Origin: Caldalkalibacillus salinus
GTDB lineage: Bacteria > Bacillota > Bacilli > Caldalkalibacillales > JCM-10596
Direction of reading: 5' to 3'
Assembly: GCF_016745835.1 (NCBI RefSeq)
Contig: NZ_JAERVL010000006.1
Coordinates: 124,001 to 188,000 of the forward strand
DNA: 64,000 bases
The position numbers were made by a program, and so were the translations under genes. Below are positions 51,366-61,022 of this stretch, piece by piece. The notes under the pieces were generated by a model. The model saw nothing but the letters and a program-made list of their open reading frames with translations. It was not told the DNA's origin and ran no database searches. Each line of letters begins with the position of its first letter. The stretch's first letter is position 1.

Positions 51366-51408
51366 CGGATACTCCCCTCCAGTCTTACTTATTGTATTGA
51401 GCTTTCAT

Positions 51409-52308
51409 TTATACTTTTAAAAAGCGTCTGACGGACGCGATGCTTCCCCACATGCCGATAAAAGCACCGATACCTAATAGTAATACAGCCATTTGATATA
51501 CGAGTGGGAACAATGGTAAAAGATTGAATAGGTTATAACTGAGTAAATCACCGTACGTTTCAAGCACATGATAATATCCAAAACCTAATAGAATAATAGG
51601 TATAACGGCTCCAATCACACCGAGTAGTAAGCCCTCAATAAAGAATGGCCAACGGATAAACCCGTTCGTTGCTCCCACTAGTTTCATAATTTCAATCTCC
51701 GTTTGACGCGCATAAATGGTTACTTTAATCGTATTAGCAATCAGAAACATCGCCGTGAAAGCTAAACCAATGATAAAGGCCACACCGATATTGCGTAAGT
51801 TATTGGTGATTGAGAAGAGCCGATCAATAATGCCAGCGCCATACTCCACATTATAAACGTCTTCTACTTCCTGCACCCGTCTAGCGATGCGTTCAGTTTG
51901 CTGTGGAAATTCTGCTTTGATGATGAACTTATCAGGTAGCGGGTTATTCTCTTCATCGCGGAACCCTTCGAAGAAACGTCCTTGTTCACCTAAACCATCA
52001 ATAAAATTGTCAATGCCTTCTTCTTTGGGGACATACTCGATAGTATCAACGCCTTGTATTTCTTCAAGATCCTTTTCAATACGGTTGATGTCCTCTTCGT
52101 CTGTTGTGAGTTCAACGTAGGCACTGATCTCTACTTGGTCTTCCAATTCTTCTGTGAAATTATTAATATTCATCGCTAGCAGTAAGAAAACGCCTAAGAT
52201 AAACAACGTGATGGCCACCGATAATACAGACGCAAACGTCATCCAACCGTTACGTCCTATGTTTTTTACCCCTTCTTTGACGTGTCTGCCCAATGTACTA
52301 ATCTTCAT
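51409..52308 (-). CDS. ftsX: Cell-division ABC transporter permease-like subunit FtsX
   Basis: Membrane half of FtsEX, which transmits ATPase activity to cell-wall hydrolases outside. 299 aa with one N-terminal helix (TFASVLSVAITLFILGVFLL), a large extracellular loop (about 60-160, acidic) and three later helices; motifs RNGWMTFASV and YARQTEIEIMKLVGATNGFIRWPFF. ATG 52308 behind GAGGTGA overlaps ftsE by 11 bases. Confidence 0.95.
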   Translation of the reverse strand: MKISTLGRHVKEGVKNIGRNGWMTFASVLSVAITLFILGVFLLLAMNINNFTEELEDQVEISAYVELTTDEEDINRIEKDLEEIQGVDTIEYVPKEEGIDNFIDGLGEQGRFFEGFRDEENNPLPDKFIIKAEFPQQTERIARRVQEVEDVYNVEYGAGIIDRLFSITNNLRNIGVAFIIGLAFTAMFLIANTIKVTIYARQTEIEIMKLVGATNGFIRWPFFIEGLLLGVIGAVIPIILLGFGYYHVLETYGDLLSYNLFNLLPLFPLVYQMAVLLLGIGAFIGMWGSIASVRRFLKV

Positions 52309-52984
52309 AGCCGTAGTCACCTCGATGCTCATCACGTACAATGTTGCCACTCTCTATGGCAATGACGCGCTTTTTCATGGTGTTTACAATCTCTTTGTTA
52401 TGCGTCGCCATCACGATCGTTGTACCGGAGTAATTAATATCTTCGAAGAGGCGCATAATATCCCAAGACGTCTCTGGATCAAGGTTCCCCGTCGGTTCGT
52501 CTGCAATAATGAGGCTTGGACTATTCACAATGGAACGTGCAATCGCCACTCTTTGCTGCTCCCCACCCGATAGTTCATTAGGGAGATAACGTGCTTTGTG
52601 CCTGATATTGACCAAATCCAGTACATCCATGACGCGTTTTTTAATCTCTCGACGCGGTTTCTCAATCACTTCCATGGCATAGGCTACGTTTTCATAGACG
52701 GATAAGCGAGGGAGTAACTTAAAATCTTGGAACACAACGCCTAGCGACCGTCTTAGTTTAGGTATCTGTTTTCTTTTCATTTGACTCACGTTCATACCGT
52801 TAATGAAAATTTGCCCACTCGTGGGTTCTTCTTCACGGTACATGAGCTTAATAAAAGTTGACTTACCGGCCCCACTAGGACCCACAACGTACACAAATTC
52901 TCCCTTGTCGATCTGTACATCTAAGCCATTGAGGGCTTGGACACCGTTATCGTAGGTCTTCCAAACACCGTACATATCAATCAT
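52298..52984 (-). CDS. ftsE: Cell-division ATP-binding protein FtsE
   Basis: ATPase of FtsEX (228 aa, the B. subtilis length). Starts MIDMYGVWKTYDNG, Walker A VGPSGAGKSTFIKLMYREEEPTSG (core GPSGAGKST), signature LSGGEQQRVAIARSIV, Walker B LIIADEPTGNLDPETS. ATG 52984 has GGAAGTGA upstream; a longer frame to 53023 lacks support. First gene of ftsE-ftsX-M23-ctpB-minJ. Confidence 0.97.
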   Translation of the reverse strand: MIDMYGVWKTYDNGVQALNGLDVQIDKGEFVYVVGPSGAGKSTFIKLMYREEEPTSGQIFINGMNVSQMKRKQIPKLRRSLGVVFQDFKLLPRLSVYENVAYAMEVIEKPRREIKKRVMDVLDLVNIRHKARYLPNELSGGEQQRVAIARSIVNSPSLIIADEPTGNLDPETSWDIMRLFEDINYSGTTIVMATHNKEIVNTMKKRVIAIESGNIVRDEHRGDYGYED

Positions 52985-53316
52985 TACTATCACTTCCAAT
53001 TTCCTCAAGTTGTCTGTCACCATTATGTAGTTGAAGTGTCAATAAATAAGAGTGCATGGCTCATATCTTCAACTATGCCGTACTAGTCGTAAACTTCATG
53101 ATGTGGTTATCATATATTAACAGTTGTTCACACCGCTTTAGACATTCTTCAAGTATACTTCGACAGCATCAGTAATTTTCCTTTTAAAATTGACAAAACA
53201 TTTGGGTAAAATATTTGTCAGAAGCAACATATATCTATTATACTTTAAAACTATTGAACATGGTTTGACAATTCCTGTTACTAGGGCAGAATATAGAGAG
53301 AGAAGGAGGGTCCATA
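52985..53316. other. Divergent intergenic region, ftsE / bacillithiol reductase
   Basis: AT-rich with no gene. A plus-strand promoter is likely: TTGTCA at 53215-53220, 18-bp spacer, TATACT at 53239-53244. TGACAAA (53191-53197) and TTTGTCA (53214-53220) form an inverted repeat that overlaps its -35 box. A second TTGACA at 53265-53270 has only a poor -10. No convincing ftsE promoter was found. Confidence 0.5.
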
Positions 53317-54309
53317 TTGGGTCATCAAGTGCATGAAGAACAAGTCATTATTGTTGGCGCAGGGCCATGTGGTCTTGCTGCTGCCATAGCACTACAACAA
53401 AAAGGCATACATCCCTTAGTTATAGATAAAGGCAATGTGGTACACACATTGAGCCGCTATCCTACACATCAGACATTCTTCAGTTCAGCTGAGAAGTTAG
53501 AGATTGCAGACGTACCGTTTATCATTGAACAACGTAAACCTTCTCGTAATCAGGCACTGGCTTACTATCGGGAAGTGGCACGCAAAAAGAAGATTCGTAT
53601 CCAATCTTACGAAAATGTCAAGCAAGTCCAGAAAAAAGACAACCAATATTTTCTAGTGGATACTGAGACTTTAGAAGGTGCGGCTCATACGTATCAGTGT
53701 GAGCACGTGATTATCGCCACTGGTTACTACGACAATCATAATACACTGGGGGTCCCAGGCGATCAATTAAAGAAGGTCCATTATTACTTTAAAGAAGCCC
53801 ATCCGTTTTTCGATAAAGACGTGGTGGTCATCGGTGGCAAAAATTCAGCTGTCGATGCCACTTTAGAATTAGAAAAGGCAGGCGCTCGTGTCACTGCTTT
53901 ATACCGTGGCCGTGATTACTCTTCGAGCGTAAAACCATGGATACTCCCTGAATTTGTCTCATTGGTGAATCATGGAAAGGTTAAGATGGAATTTGAAGCG
54001 CATGTCAAGGAAATCACCCCTCATACCGTCACTTATGAGCAACATGGGGAGAGGAAGGAAATCAAAAATGACTTTGTATTCGCTATGATCGGATACCATC
54101 CGGACCACAGCTTCTTAACTAAAATGGGGGTGGACATTGATGAGGAGACGGGACGCCCGCATTTTAATCCTGACACAATGGAGACGAACGTCGATAACAT
54201 CTATATTGCCGGTGTGATTGCAGCGGGCAACAATGCGAATGAGATATTCATTGAAAATGGGCGTTACCACGGGGAGCGTATCGCTTCAGCTATTGTTACT
54301 AAGGCCTAA
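53317..54309 (+). CDS. ypdA: Bacillithiol disulfide reductase, YpdA family
   Basis: FAD/NADPH oxidoreductase (330 aa) that reduces bacillithiol disulfide. FAD site VIIVGAGPCGLAAAIALQQKG at the N-terminus (core GAGPCGLA), then TLSRYPTHQTFFSSAEKLEIADVPF, the NADPH site VVVIGGKNSAVDATLELEKAGA (core GGKNSAVDA) and late IYIAGVIAAGNNANEIFIENGR. The start is TTG 53317 with AAGGAGG seven bases upstream; no ATG fits. Bacillithiol use agrees with a Bacillales host. Confidence 0.92.
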   Translation: MGHQVHEEQVIIVGAGPCGLAAAIALQQKGIHPLVIDKGNVVHTLSRYPTHQTFFSSAEKLEIADVPFIIEQRKPSRNQALAYYREVARKKKIRIQSYENVKQVQKKDNQYFLVDTETLEGAAHTYQCEHVIIATGYYDNHNTLGVPGDQLKKVHYYFKEAHPFFDKDVVVIGGKNSAVDATLELEKAGARVTALYRGRDYSSSVKPWILPEFVSLVNHGKVKMEFEAHVKEITPHTVTYEQHGERKEIKNDFVFAMIGYHPDHSFLTKMGVDIDEETGRPHFNPDTMETNVDNIYIAGVIAAGNNANEIFIENGRYHGERIASAIVTKA

Positions 54310-54320
54310 CAATCTAGCCT

Positions 54321-54626
54321 TCATTTATATCTCAGATCTCTCGTGTATAGGAAGGATAGCGCTTCTCTATCCTTGGTATAGCGTTCGACGTCAACTTCAA
54401 TCAGATTTTGCTGTATGATATCTAGAAGTCCGTCAACGGTATATTGTTGTAAGGCGTGCGCATGAACAGAGGATAAGTAACCGCTCTGAGGCAATAAAAC
54501 CTCAATGAGTGTTTCACCGTCCTCTGTTCTTTTAAATTGTATGGACACCTGGCCATATGCCTGCTGTAGAACCTGTTTGATTTGTTCTAAATGATCTAAC
54601 CTTGAAAGGACACATGGATCCATCAT
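54321..54626 (-). CDS. Small uncharacterised protein
   Basis: About 101 residues from ATG 54626, with AAAGGAAG ten bases upstream; a longer frame to 54725 is open but has no good ribosome site. The sequence is soluble-looking (RLDHLEQIKQVLQQAYGQ; VDVERYTKDREALSFLY). No family recognised. It is convergent with ypdA, 11 bases from its stop. Confidence 0.5.
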   Translation of the reverse strand: MMDPCVLSRLDHLEQIKQVLQQAYGQVSIQFKRTEDGETLIEVLLPQSGYLSSVHAHALQQYTVDGLLDIIQQNLIEVDVERYTKDREALSFLYTRDLRYK

Positions 54627-54790
54627 AGAGGGAACACTTCCTTTTACTTTTATGAGAAATGGTTGTTGTTTACAGTTACCATCCTTTCCCTCTAGATGTG
54701 GCCGTATACTCGATTCCTGAGACATTCAGCGTCAATGTTAAACGAGCGTTTAAGGTAATTTATTCTTCCAACACATCCCGCGTCGCGCCT

Positions 54791-54826
54791 AAAACAAAAA
54801 GACGTGGATTTAAGACACCCACGTCT
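54791..54826 (-). terminator. Terminator after the CPBP gene
   Basis: Minus strand AGACGTGG, loop, CCACGTCT, then TTTTGTTTT. It lies about 40 bases after the CPBP stop. A 14-bp tandem direct repeat (TGTATGTTTTCCGA twice, about 54839-54866) sits between the stop and the hairpin. Confidence 0.75.
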
Positions 54827-54867
54827 GTTGTATGTGTTGTATGTTTTCCGATGTATGTTTTCCGACC

Positions 54868-55593
54868 TTATTCTAATGTGAGTATGATCACTCCTACAGC
54901 GTTCCAGATCATATGCAAGAGGATCGGAGCGGATAGGGATTGGGTAAGACGGTAAAGGAGGACGAATACGACGCCCATTGTCGTTGCGGTAAAAGGATAA
55001 TCTGTATGGAGAACACCAAACACAATAGCTGAAATGATTAACCCCATCACCCAATGATGGCGCATTTCAAAGAAGCGGTGCAAAACGCCTCTAAATAAGA
55101 TTTCTTCTTTTAGTGGGGTAAAAAAGGCCACGGCTAAGAAAAAAAGTGTATACTGTACCAACCCACTGACATTGTCCAGCCCTATCATTTGTGATTGGTT
55201 TGACGGATCGTCCACATTTAACCACTCGATAAACACATACTGAGCGACCATGACAATGAGTGCACCGGCGGCCATATAAGCGTAAGTACGCCCTTGTTTC
55301 AACGCGGATAAGCGAATACTATCTAACACAAAACGTCTGATGTTCTTAAAGAACAATAACAGGATAGCGACCATCAATGCATCTCCGAGTAGATAAGGGT
55401 AGCTAATGAGAGAATCAAATTCTATCCCCGCATACTCGCTGTAGATGAGCAGACTAAAGGTGAGTACGAAGCTACCGATAAAAAAAGCGACGATAAAACT
55501 TACAAATAGTGGGTAACCAAAGCTGAGCTTAGGTCGTTGATTTGACGACTGGTCTTGTTCACTAACCTGATTCGGTTCTAGATCGTTGTTCAT
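54868..55593 (-). CDS. CPBP-family intramembrane glutamic protease
   Basis: Abi/CAAX-type membrane protease (241 aa). Several helices; catalytic motifs are EE in TPLKEEILFRGVLHRFF (about residue 160), FGVLHTDYPFTATTMG (second histidine) and the terminal HMIWNAVGVIIL. The hydrophilic N-terminus (NNDLEPNQVSEQDQSSNQRP) is cytoplasmic. ATG 55593 follows GGGAGG. Substrate unknown. Confidence 0.88.
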   Translation of the reverse strand: MNNDLEPNQVSEQDQSSNQRPKLSFGYPLFVSFIVAFFIGSFVLTFSLLIYSEYAGIEFDSLISYPYLLGDALMVAILLLFFKNIRRFVLDSIRLSALKQGRTYAYMAAGALIVMVAQYVFIEWLNVDDPSNQSQMIGLDNVSGLVQYTLFFLAVAFFTPLKEEILFRGVLHRFFEMRHHWVMGLIISAIVFGVLHTDYPFTATTMGVVFVLLYRLTQSLSAPILLHMIWNAVGVIILTLE

Positions 55594-55718
55594 GATTCAC
55601 GCTATACCTCCCACAGAGTGATGACAAAATGAAACGTAACGAGGGTCAGACCAATAAGATTGTTACCCTCATCAGTTTCGACACCTATGGGGCACATTCC
55701 TGCCTTAAGCTTTACATA

Positions 55719-56888
55719 TCACGCTTCTCTCATATCCACTAACTTGTCTCGCTCTGGTTCATGGTGTTGTTCACTAATGTGAATTGTGGGGGTCACCCGA
55801 ATATGCTCCTTGACGTGTCTCGTCCATTGAGGAAGCAAGTGTGTCTCAACGTGTTCTAAAGGCACCCCTCCCGCTAACGTCACGTGAATTCGCAACACAT
55901 CTTGACCGCCCTCGTGTTGAATTTGTGCTTGATACGTCTCAACCTCGCGTATACTGTTCATTACCTCGTCTAACTGCTGTGCATGGACGAACATCCCCTT
56001 TACCTTATAACTGTCCGCGACGCGACCTAACATCCCAGCGATCGCCTTATCCTTCACAACCCAACGTGACAAGTCACCCGTCCCAAAACGAATGAGGGGA
56101 TAGACCTGTGATGATAGACTAATCACCACTTCCCCTACTTCTCCTTCTGTCAGTTCTAAGCCTGTATCAGGGTCACATATTTGGAGGAAAATGTCCTCTG
56201 TTACGTTAAAGTGATTTTCGCCTTGTAGGCGGTAGGCGATGGCCCCAACATCGGCCGTTCCGTAAGTATCAATGTACTGAATTCCCCGCTCATTGAGTAT
56301 GGCTTCCATCTCTCGTGTGACCGTTTCCGCTGTAAAAACAGCTTTCTGTAAAGCCAGTTCACGCCCCACTCGGTAGCCTTTCTCTTCCGCTTTTTGCAGT
56401 AGATGCATGAGAAAACTCGGCGTCCCGCTATAAACAGTGGTTTGTAGATCTCGCATGACGTCTACTTGGAGATTCGTGTGGCCAGTGCCTGCGGGGATGA
56501 CTTTGGCCCCTCTAGATCTTGCTGCCTGATCAAACATAAACCCAGCCGGAGACAAATGGTAACTGAACGTATTTTGAACGACATCCTGATGTTGTACGCC
56601 TATTTTGTCTAGCAACGGACCGAAACGCCAGTAATCCTCATCCTCTCCCTGAGGATCATAGATAGGACCGGGCGAAACAAAGATTCGGGCCACCTCATCC
56701 GTTTGCACAAATTCAGCAAACGGGAGAGATTGCCTTTGCAGCTTGGGCAGATCCTGCTTCTTTAACACGGGTAAGCGGCTAAAGCTGTCTCGACTATCAA
56801 CGTCCCTTAAATCATAGCCTTGTGCAATGTAATGTGCTTGCCATCCCGTCTTCGTCTGTAATACGTTCCGTATCATATCACGCCACAT
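55719..56888 (-). CDS. PaaK-like phenylacetate-CoA ligase family protein
   Basis: Adenylate-forming enzyme of the PaaK group (389 aa, shorter than the usual 430-440). Motifs: YSGTPSFLMHLLQKAEE, VFTAETVTREMEAILNERG, DTYGTADVGAIAYR, LTEGEVGEVVISL and LIRFGTGDLSRW; a C-terminal domain follows. The N-terminal part corresponding to the glycine-rich phosphate loop is replaced or weak (VSPGPIYDPQGEDEDYWRFG), so activity is uncertain. ATG 56888 overlaps the livF stop as TAATG, with AGAGGTGG before it. Last gene of the liv operon, hence a hydrophobic or aromatic acid substrate is expected. Confidence 0.82.
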   Translation of the reverse strand: MWRDMIRNVLQTKTGWQAHYIAQGYDLRDVDSRDSFSRLPVLKKQDLPKLQRQSLPFAEFVQTDEVARIFVSPGPIYDPQGEDEDYWRFGPLLDKIGVQHQDVVQNTFSYHLSPAGFMFDQAARSRGAKVIPAGTGHTNLQVDVMRDLQTTVYSGTPSFLMHLLQKAEEKGYRVGRELALQKAVFTAETVTREMEAILNERGIQYIDTYGTADVGAIAYRLQGENHFNVTEDIFLQICDPDTGLELTEGEVGEVVISLSSQVYPLIRFGTGDLSRWVVKDKAIAGMLGRVADSYKVKGMFVHAQQLDEVMNSIREVETYQAQIQHEGGQDVLRIHVTLAGGVPLEHVETHLLPQWTRHVKEHIRVTPTIHISEQHHEPERDKLVDMREA

Positions 56889-57685
56889 TAGGATAGCCAC
56901 CTCTTTCGCCGCTTATAGTGCTTCACATCGCGATAACGCTTTTGCCCCTTGTCACTCATCCCTAAATAAAACTCCTGTACGTCTTGGTTCGCTTTGAGCT
57001 GTTCCACCGTCCCTTCAAATACGATCCGACCATTCTCCATAATGTAGCCATAATCCGCAATGGAGAGCGCAATATTTGCATTTTGTTCAACGACTAAGAT
57101 CGTGACCCCTTCTTCTTGGTTAATACGCTTAATGATGTCGAAAATTTCTTTTACAAGCCGGGGGGCAAGACCGAGAGAAGGCTCATCAAGAAGGATAACC
57201 TTAGGTTTGGCCATCAAAGCCCGACCAATCGCCAGCATTTGCTGTTCCCCCCCACTGAGATAGCCGGCAATGTTGGCGCGTAACATTTTGAGTTTAGGAA
57301 AATAATCATAGACCATCTGAATATCATGGCTAAGATGTTTACGATCCTTTCTCGTATGGGCCCCAGCGATCAGGTTTTCTTCCACCGTTAAATGCTCGAA
57401 AACACGACGCCCTTCCATCACTTGAAAAATGCCCTGTTTGACGATGAGCTCCGGGTCTTCACCCGTCATCAGTTCCTGGCGGAAACGAATATGACCGTCG
57501 GTGACCTCTCCATTTTCGCTTTTCAACAAGCCGGATATAGCCTTTAAAGTTGTTGTTTTCCCTGCCCCGTTACTGCCCAGCAGGGCTACAATCTTACCCT
57601 CCGGGACATCCATAGACATCCCTTTGAGGACAAGAATGACTTTATCGTACATCACTTCCACGTTATTTAACGACAGTATGGTCAT
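56888..57685 (-). CDS. livF: Branched-chain-type ABC transporter ATPase LivF
   Basis: Second ATPase of a HAAT-type importer (265 aa). Walker A LLGSNGAGKTTTLKAISG (core GSNGAGKTT), the Q-loop region IVKQGIFQVMEGRRVFEHLTVEENL (core QVMEGRRVFEHLTVEENL), signature YLSGGEQQMLAIGRALM, Walker B VILLDEPSLGLAP. ATG 57685 is used because GAGGGAGGG lies before it. A long basic tail (KRYRDVKHYKRRKRW) is unusual. Coupled to the paaK-like gene. Confidence 0.93.
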   Translation of the reverse strand: MTILSLNNVEVMYDKVILVLKGMSMDVPEGKIVALLGSNGAGKTTTLKAISGLLKSENGEVTDGHIRFRQELMTGEDPELIVKQGIFQVMEGRRVFEHLTVEENLIAGAHTRKDRKHLSHDIQMVYDYFPKLKMLRANIAGYLSGGEQQMLAIGRALMAKPKVILLDEPSLGLAPRLVKEIFDIIKRINQEEGVTILVVEQNANIALSIADYGYIMENGRIVFEGTVEQLKANQDVQEFYLGMSDKGQKRYRDVKHYKRRKRWLS

Positions 57686-57796
57686 AGATACCCTCCCTCT
57701 GTGTACATTCATGCCACCTCTAATAGGACCTTGCCTAGTCAGTAACCGTTCATACATACGTTTGAAAAGTGCCTCATGTTATATACTTGCTGGGCT

Positions 57797-58984
57797 TTAC
57801 TCGTAGCCGATATAATCCGTTAACATGACGAATTCACGGTCTTGTATTTGCGCTAATCTAATCTGATTGGCACCTCTATGACTCTCGGCGGAAAAAGTGA
57901 CGGGTGCGCCTAGTCCCCCAGTGTTGAATTCATTCAATTGCTCTAAGCCCTCACGTACCGTTTCACCGGTCACCGTATCACCTGCTAGACGGACCCCTTC
58001 TAGCATAATTTTGGCACTTGTCCAACCTTGGACAAATTTCTGGTCGATGTCCGCAAGTGTCTTATCCTTGGTGTCTAAATAACTTTCAATCTCTGAAAGG
58101 CCTTCCACCGTTTCCCCTTCATTAGGAAAGGCGTGAGTGACCACCCCGATAAAGCCTTCCCCTGCTTCTTCCGTAAGAGGGATGAGACCTTCACCCGTGG
58201 TCCAATTGAGCCCCATGAAAGTGGCGTCAATGCCTAATCGACGGGCATCTTTTAAAATCGTTGAGGTCGCTCCCCACGTCTGGTTAATGATCACGAAATC
58301 AGGGTCTTTCTCCTGCAAATTCAGTAGTTGTGAGGAGGCATCCAACGACGTCAGATCAACAACCTGTTCATCAACTAACTCTACCCCCCGTTCTTCAGCA
58401 TAGACTCTGGTGTCAGCAACGGGTGAGCGACCGAATGGCGTATCGTTGTAGATTAACGCCAAGCGAGGGGCGCGATTTTCATCCCACTGTTCCAAAAACC
58501 AATGTATGGCTACCTTGGCTTGGTCTGAGTAAGTTGCAGCGCTGAGGAAGTTATAAGGGTTCTCCTCTATATCCGCTAAGTTTTCGGAATATGAGGCTGA
58601 GATGTAAGGAATATGATCTTCGGCCACTAACGCTCTCAAGGCTTCTGTATCCCCCGTCCCCCAACCTAAGATTCCAACCACCTGGTCTTGTTGAGTGAGC
58701 TTTCTATATCCTTCTTGGGCCTGAGGGACACTGTAAGCATAATCAATATCAATGAGGTCTACTTTTTTTCCGTTCACACCGCCTTCGTCATTGATATACT
58801 CCACATACGCTTTAGCGCCATCAGCGTAAGGTTTCCCTACATCTCCTGTGGCACCTGTGACATCAAATAATCCTCCTAGGCGGATAACATCCGATCCACC
58901 CGCGGGTGAACTACAAGCGGTCAACAGTAACACCGTAAGTCCCACAATCCATCCTAATAACTGTGCACGTTTGATCCCGTTCAT
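57797..58984 (-). CDS. HAAT-family ABC transporter substrate-binding lipoprotein
   Basis: Receptor of the LivK type (395 aa). Lipobox LLLTAC near residues 19-24. The fold starts with IRLGGLFDVTGATGDVGKPYADGAKAYVEYIN (core DVTGATGDVGKPYADGAK), then VNGKKVDLIDIDYAYSVPQAQEGYRKL segments typical of Peripla_BP_6. Such receptors bind branched-chain amino acids, but also amides and aromatic or aliphatic acids. Placed between livM and livF. Confidence 0.92.
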   Translation of the reverse strand: MNGIKRAQLLGWIVGLTVLLLTACSSPAGGSDVIRLGGLFDVTGATGDVGKPYADGAKAYVEYINDEGGVNGKKVDLIDIDYAYSVPQAQEGYRKLTQQDQVVGILGWGTGDTEALRALVAEDHIPYISASYSENLADIEENPYNFLSAATYSDQAKVAIHWFLEQWDENRAPRLALIYNDTPFGRSPVADTRVYAEERGVELVDEQVVDLTSLDASSQLLNLQEKDPDFVIINQTWGATSTILKDARRLGIDATFMGLNWTTGEGLIPLTEEAGEGFIGVVTHAFPNEGETVEGLSEIESYLDTKDKTLADIDQKFVQGWTSAKIMLEGVRLAGDTVTGETVREGLEQLNEFNTGGLGAPVTFSAESHRGANQIRLAQIQDREFVMLTDYIGYE

Positions 58985-59061
58985 TCGTCATCCCCCTTAT
59001 GTTCTATCGCTTTGATATTTTTTGTTTAATGGCGCTTATCTCCTATCGAAAATGAACCAGC

Positions 59062-60132
59062 CTACTTCTTGGAGTAAGAGAAAGGCCACAGCTTTAAGTA
59101 ATCCTTCAGGTTTCGCCACATCTTCACGATACCTTCAGGCTCATAGATTAGGAACAAAATAATCATTAAACCGAAGACGAGCTCACGCAGGGCGGAAAAA
59201 TGCTCGGCAAGGTGAGGCAGAATGGGCGTAAGTAGATTCAGAGACTCCCGCAAAACGACAGGAAGTAACGTGATGAACACGGCGCCAAAAATAGCCCCGA
59301 TCACACTCCCTAAGCCGCCAATGAGAATCATGGCCAAGTAAGATATAGATACCTCGATATCGTAATGTTCTGGGCCAATGATGCGCGAGTAATGCCCCAT
59401 GAGGGCACCCGCAATGCCGATGAAAAAGGAGCTAATGGCAAACGCGTATATTTTATACTTGAAAAGGTTGATTCCCATGACCTCGGCGGCAAGATCGCGG
59501 TCTCGAATGGCCACTAACGCGCGACCTACTCTCGTACGGAAAAGGTTCATGGTAAACAGCGCCGTCCCGATTAAGCACACGAGTACTAAGTAGTAATAGC
59601 TACGCTCAGAGGCCAAACGGTATCCGAAAATATCGGGTCGTTGTAAGCTCATCCCAGCTGTACCGCCCGTCAAACCCTCCCAACGCACGATGACAAATAG
59701 GATAATAACTTGTGCTGCTAGCGTTGCCATCGCGAGATATAAACCTTTAAGACGTAGAGAGGGCACGCCAAACAGAGCACCCACAAACGCTGTCACGAGG
59801 CCGGCCAGAGGGACCGCAATCCAAAAAGGTAATCCTAAATGAGTCGTCACAATGGCTGACGTGTATCCTCCTACACCAAGAAAAGCACCTACCCCAATCG
59901 AAATCAGTCCTGTGTACCCCGTTAATATATTCAACCCTATCGCACCGATGGCGGCCATGGCGGCCATCGTCGCCAGTGAGATATAGTAAGGGGTTGCGAG
60001 CAAGGGGTAGAGAAAGAAGAGACCCAAGACGAAGAGGACCCTACGTCTCACTCTGGGGACTTTATACAGCGCTAAATCATCTTTGTAACGGACTCGGAAC
60101 TCTCCACATTGAAAAGCAAAAGGATTTCTCAT
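59062..60132 (-). CDS. livM: ABC transporter permease LivM
   Basis: Membrane subunit (356 aa) with about ten helices; core ATMAAMAAIGAIGLNILTGYTGLISIGVGAFLGVG (short motif GYTGLISIGVGAFLGVGGY) and AIRDRDLAAEVMGINLFKYK as the ATPase-contact loop. The N-terminal 25 residues are hydrophilic and basic. ATG follows GAGGGTG, three bases after livH. Confidence 0.93.
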   Translation of the reverse strand: MRNPFAFQCGEFRVRYKDDLALYKVPRVRRRVLFVLGLFFLYPLLATPYYISLATMAAMAAIGAIGLNILTGYTGLISIGVGAFLGVGGYTSAIVTTHLGLPFWIAVPLAGLVTAFVGALFGVPSLRLKGLYLAMATLAAQVIILFVIVRWEGLTGGTAGMSLQRPDIFGYRLASERSYYYLVLVCLIGTALFTMNLFRTRVGRALVAIRDRDLAAEVMGINLFKYKIYAFAISSFFIGIAGALMGHYSRIIGPEHYDIEVSISYLAMILIGGLGSVIGAIFGAVFITLLPVVLRESLNLLTPILPHLAEHFSALRELVFGLMIILFLIYEPEGIVKMWRNLKDYLKLWPFSYSKK

Positions 60133-60135
60133 CGC

Positions 60136-61020
60136 TTACACCCTCTCAATTTCTTGCTTGCCGAATAATCCATAAGGCTTCATCATCAGGACGATGACAA
60201 GAATGATAAAAGGCACTACTTCCTTCACGCCGCCCCCTACGAGTGGATCTATATAGCCCCCAGCTAGGTTCTCGATGATGCCGATCGCGAAACCGGCGAT
60301 AATGGCCCCCTGAATACTGTCCAAGCCGCCTAGTAAAGCGACAGGCAGGACCTTCAGTCCAATCAAGGCCATAGAGGCATTCACGCCATTAATATGACCG
60401 AGGAGTATGCCTCCTACAGCTGCTACGATCGCTGCGATAGCCCAAGTCACCGCAAACACGCTTTTGACACTAATCCCCATCGATTGGGCCGCCTGTTGAT
60501 CATCTGCTGTGGCCCGCATTGCAATACCTGTTTTTGAAAATTTAAAAAACAGACTAAAGACGATGAGAAGTAGTACAACGATGGCTAATGCCCATAGGTA
60601 CACAGGTGATATGACGACACCACCCATGTGCACCGTATCTGAAGAAAACAGAGGTGGGAATACCCTGAGCTCTGTTCCCCATATCATGTGGACCACGCCG
60701 GCCATTAAGCTGGCTAAGCCGATGGTGGCCATAATCATAGAGATCACCGGTTCACCGATGAAGGGACGCAGAATCAGCCTCTCTATAGCGAGACCTAACA
60801 GAGCACTGAACGCTAAAGTGATGATGATCGCTGGGAGCAACGGAATGTTGTACGTGGCAATAAGGGTCAGCGATACATACGCCCCGACCAACAAAAATTC
60901 ACCCTGAGCAAAATTAATCGCATCAGATGATTTATATATCAACACAAATCCTAACGCGACTAGAGCATAAATTCCTCCGATGACAAAACCACCCACTAAG
61001 AGTTGCAGGAAAAAGTCCAT
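60136..61020 (-). CDS. livH: ABC transporter permease LivH
   Basis: Membrane subunit (294 aa) with the typical start GGFVIGGIYALVALGFVLIYK, the NFAQGEFLLVGAYV segment, the coupling loop MRATADDQQAAQSMGISVK and GAIIAGFAIGIIENLAGGY. ATG 61020 follows the acyl-CoA synthetase stop with GAGGAGG overlapping the end of that gene. Confidence 0.94.
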   Translation of the reverse strand: MDFFLQLLVGGFVIGGIYALVALGFVLIYKSSDAINFAQGEFLLVGAYVSLTLIATYNIPLLPAIIITLAFSALLGLAIERLILRPFIGEPVISMIMATIGLASLMAGVVHMIWGTELRVFPPLFSSDTVHMGGVVISPVYLWALAIVVLLLIVFSLFFKFSKTGIAMRATADDQQAAQSMGISVKSVFAVTWAIAAIVAAVGGILLGHINGVNASMALIGLKVLPVALLGGLDSIQGAIIAGFAIGIIENLAGGYIDPLVGGGVKEVVPFIILVIVLMMKPYGLFGKQEIERV

Positions 61021-61022
61021 CG

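Noticed and set aside
53191-53220. TGACAAA/TTTGTCA as a defined regulator site for ypdA
   Set aside because: It may just reflect the -35 box plus AT-rich context; no known regulator consensus was matched, so it is only noted in the intergenic entry.
54692-55054. 120-codon minus-strand frame overlapping the CPBP gene and its terminator
   Set aside because: It is out of frame with the CPBP protease, crosses a hairpin terminator and has no family-like content.
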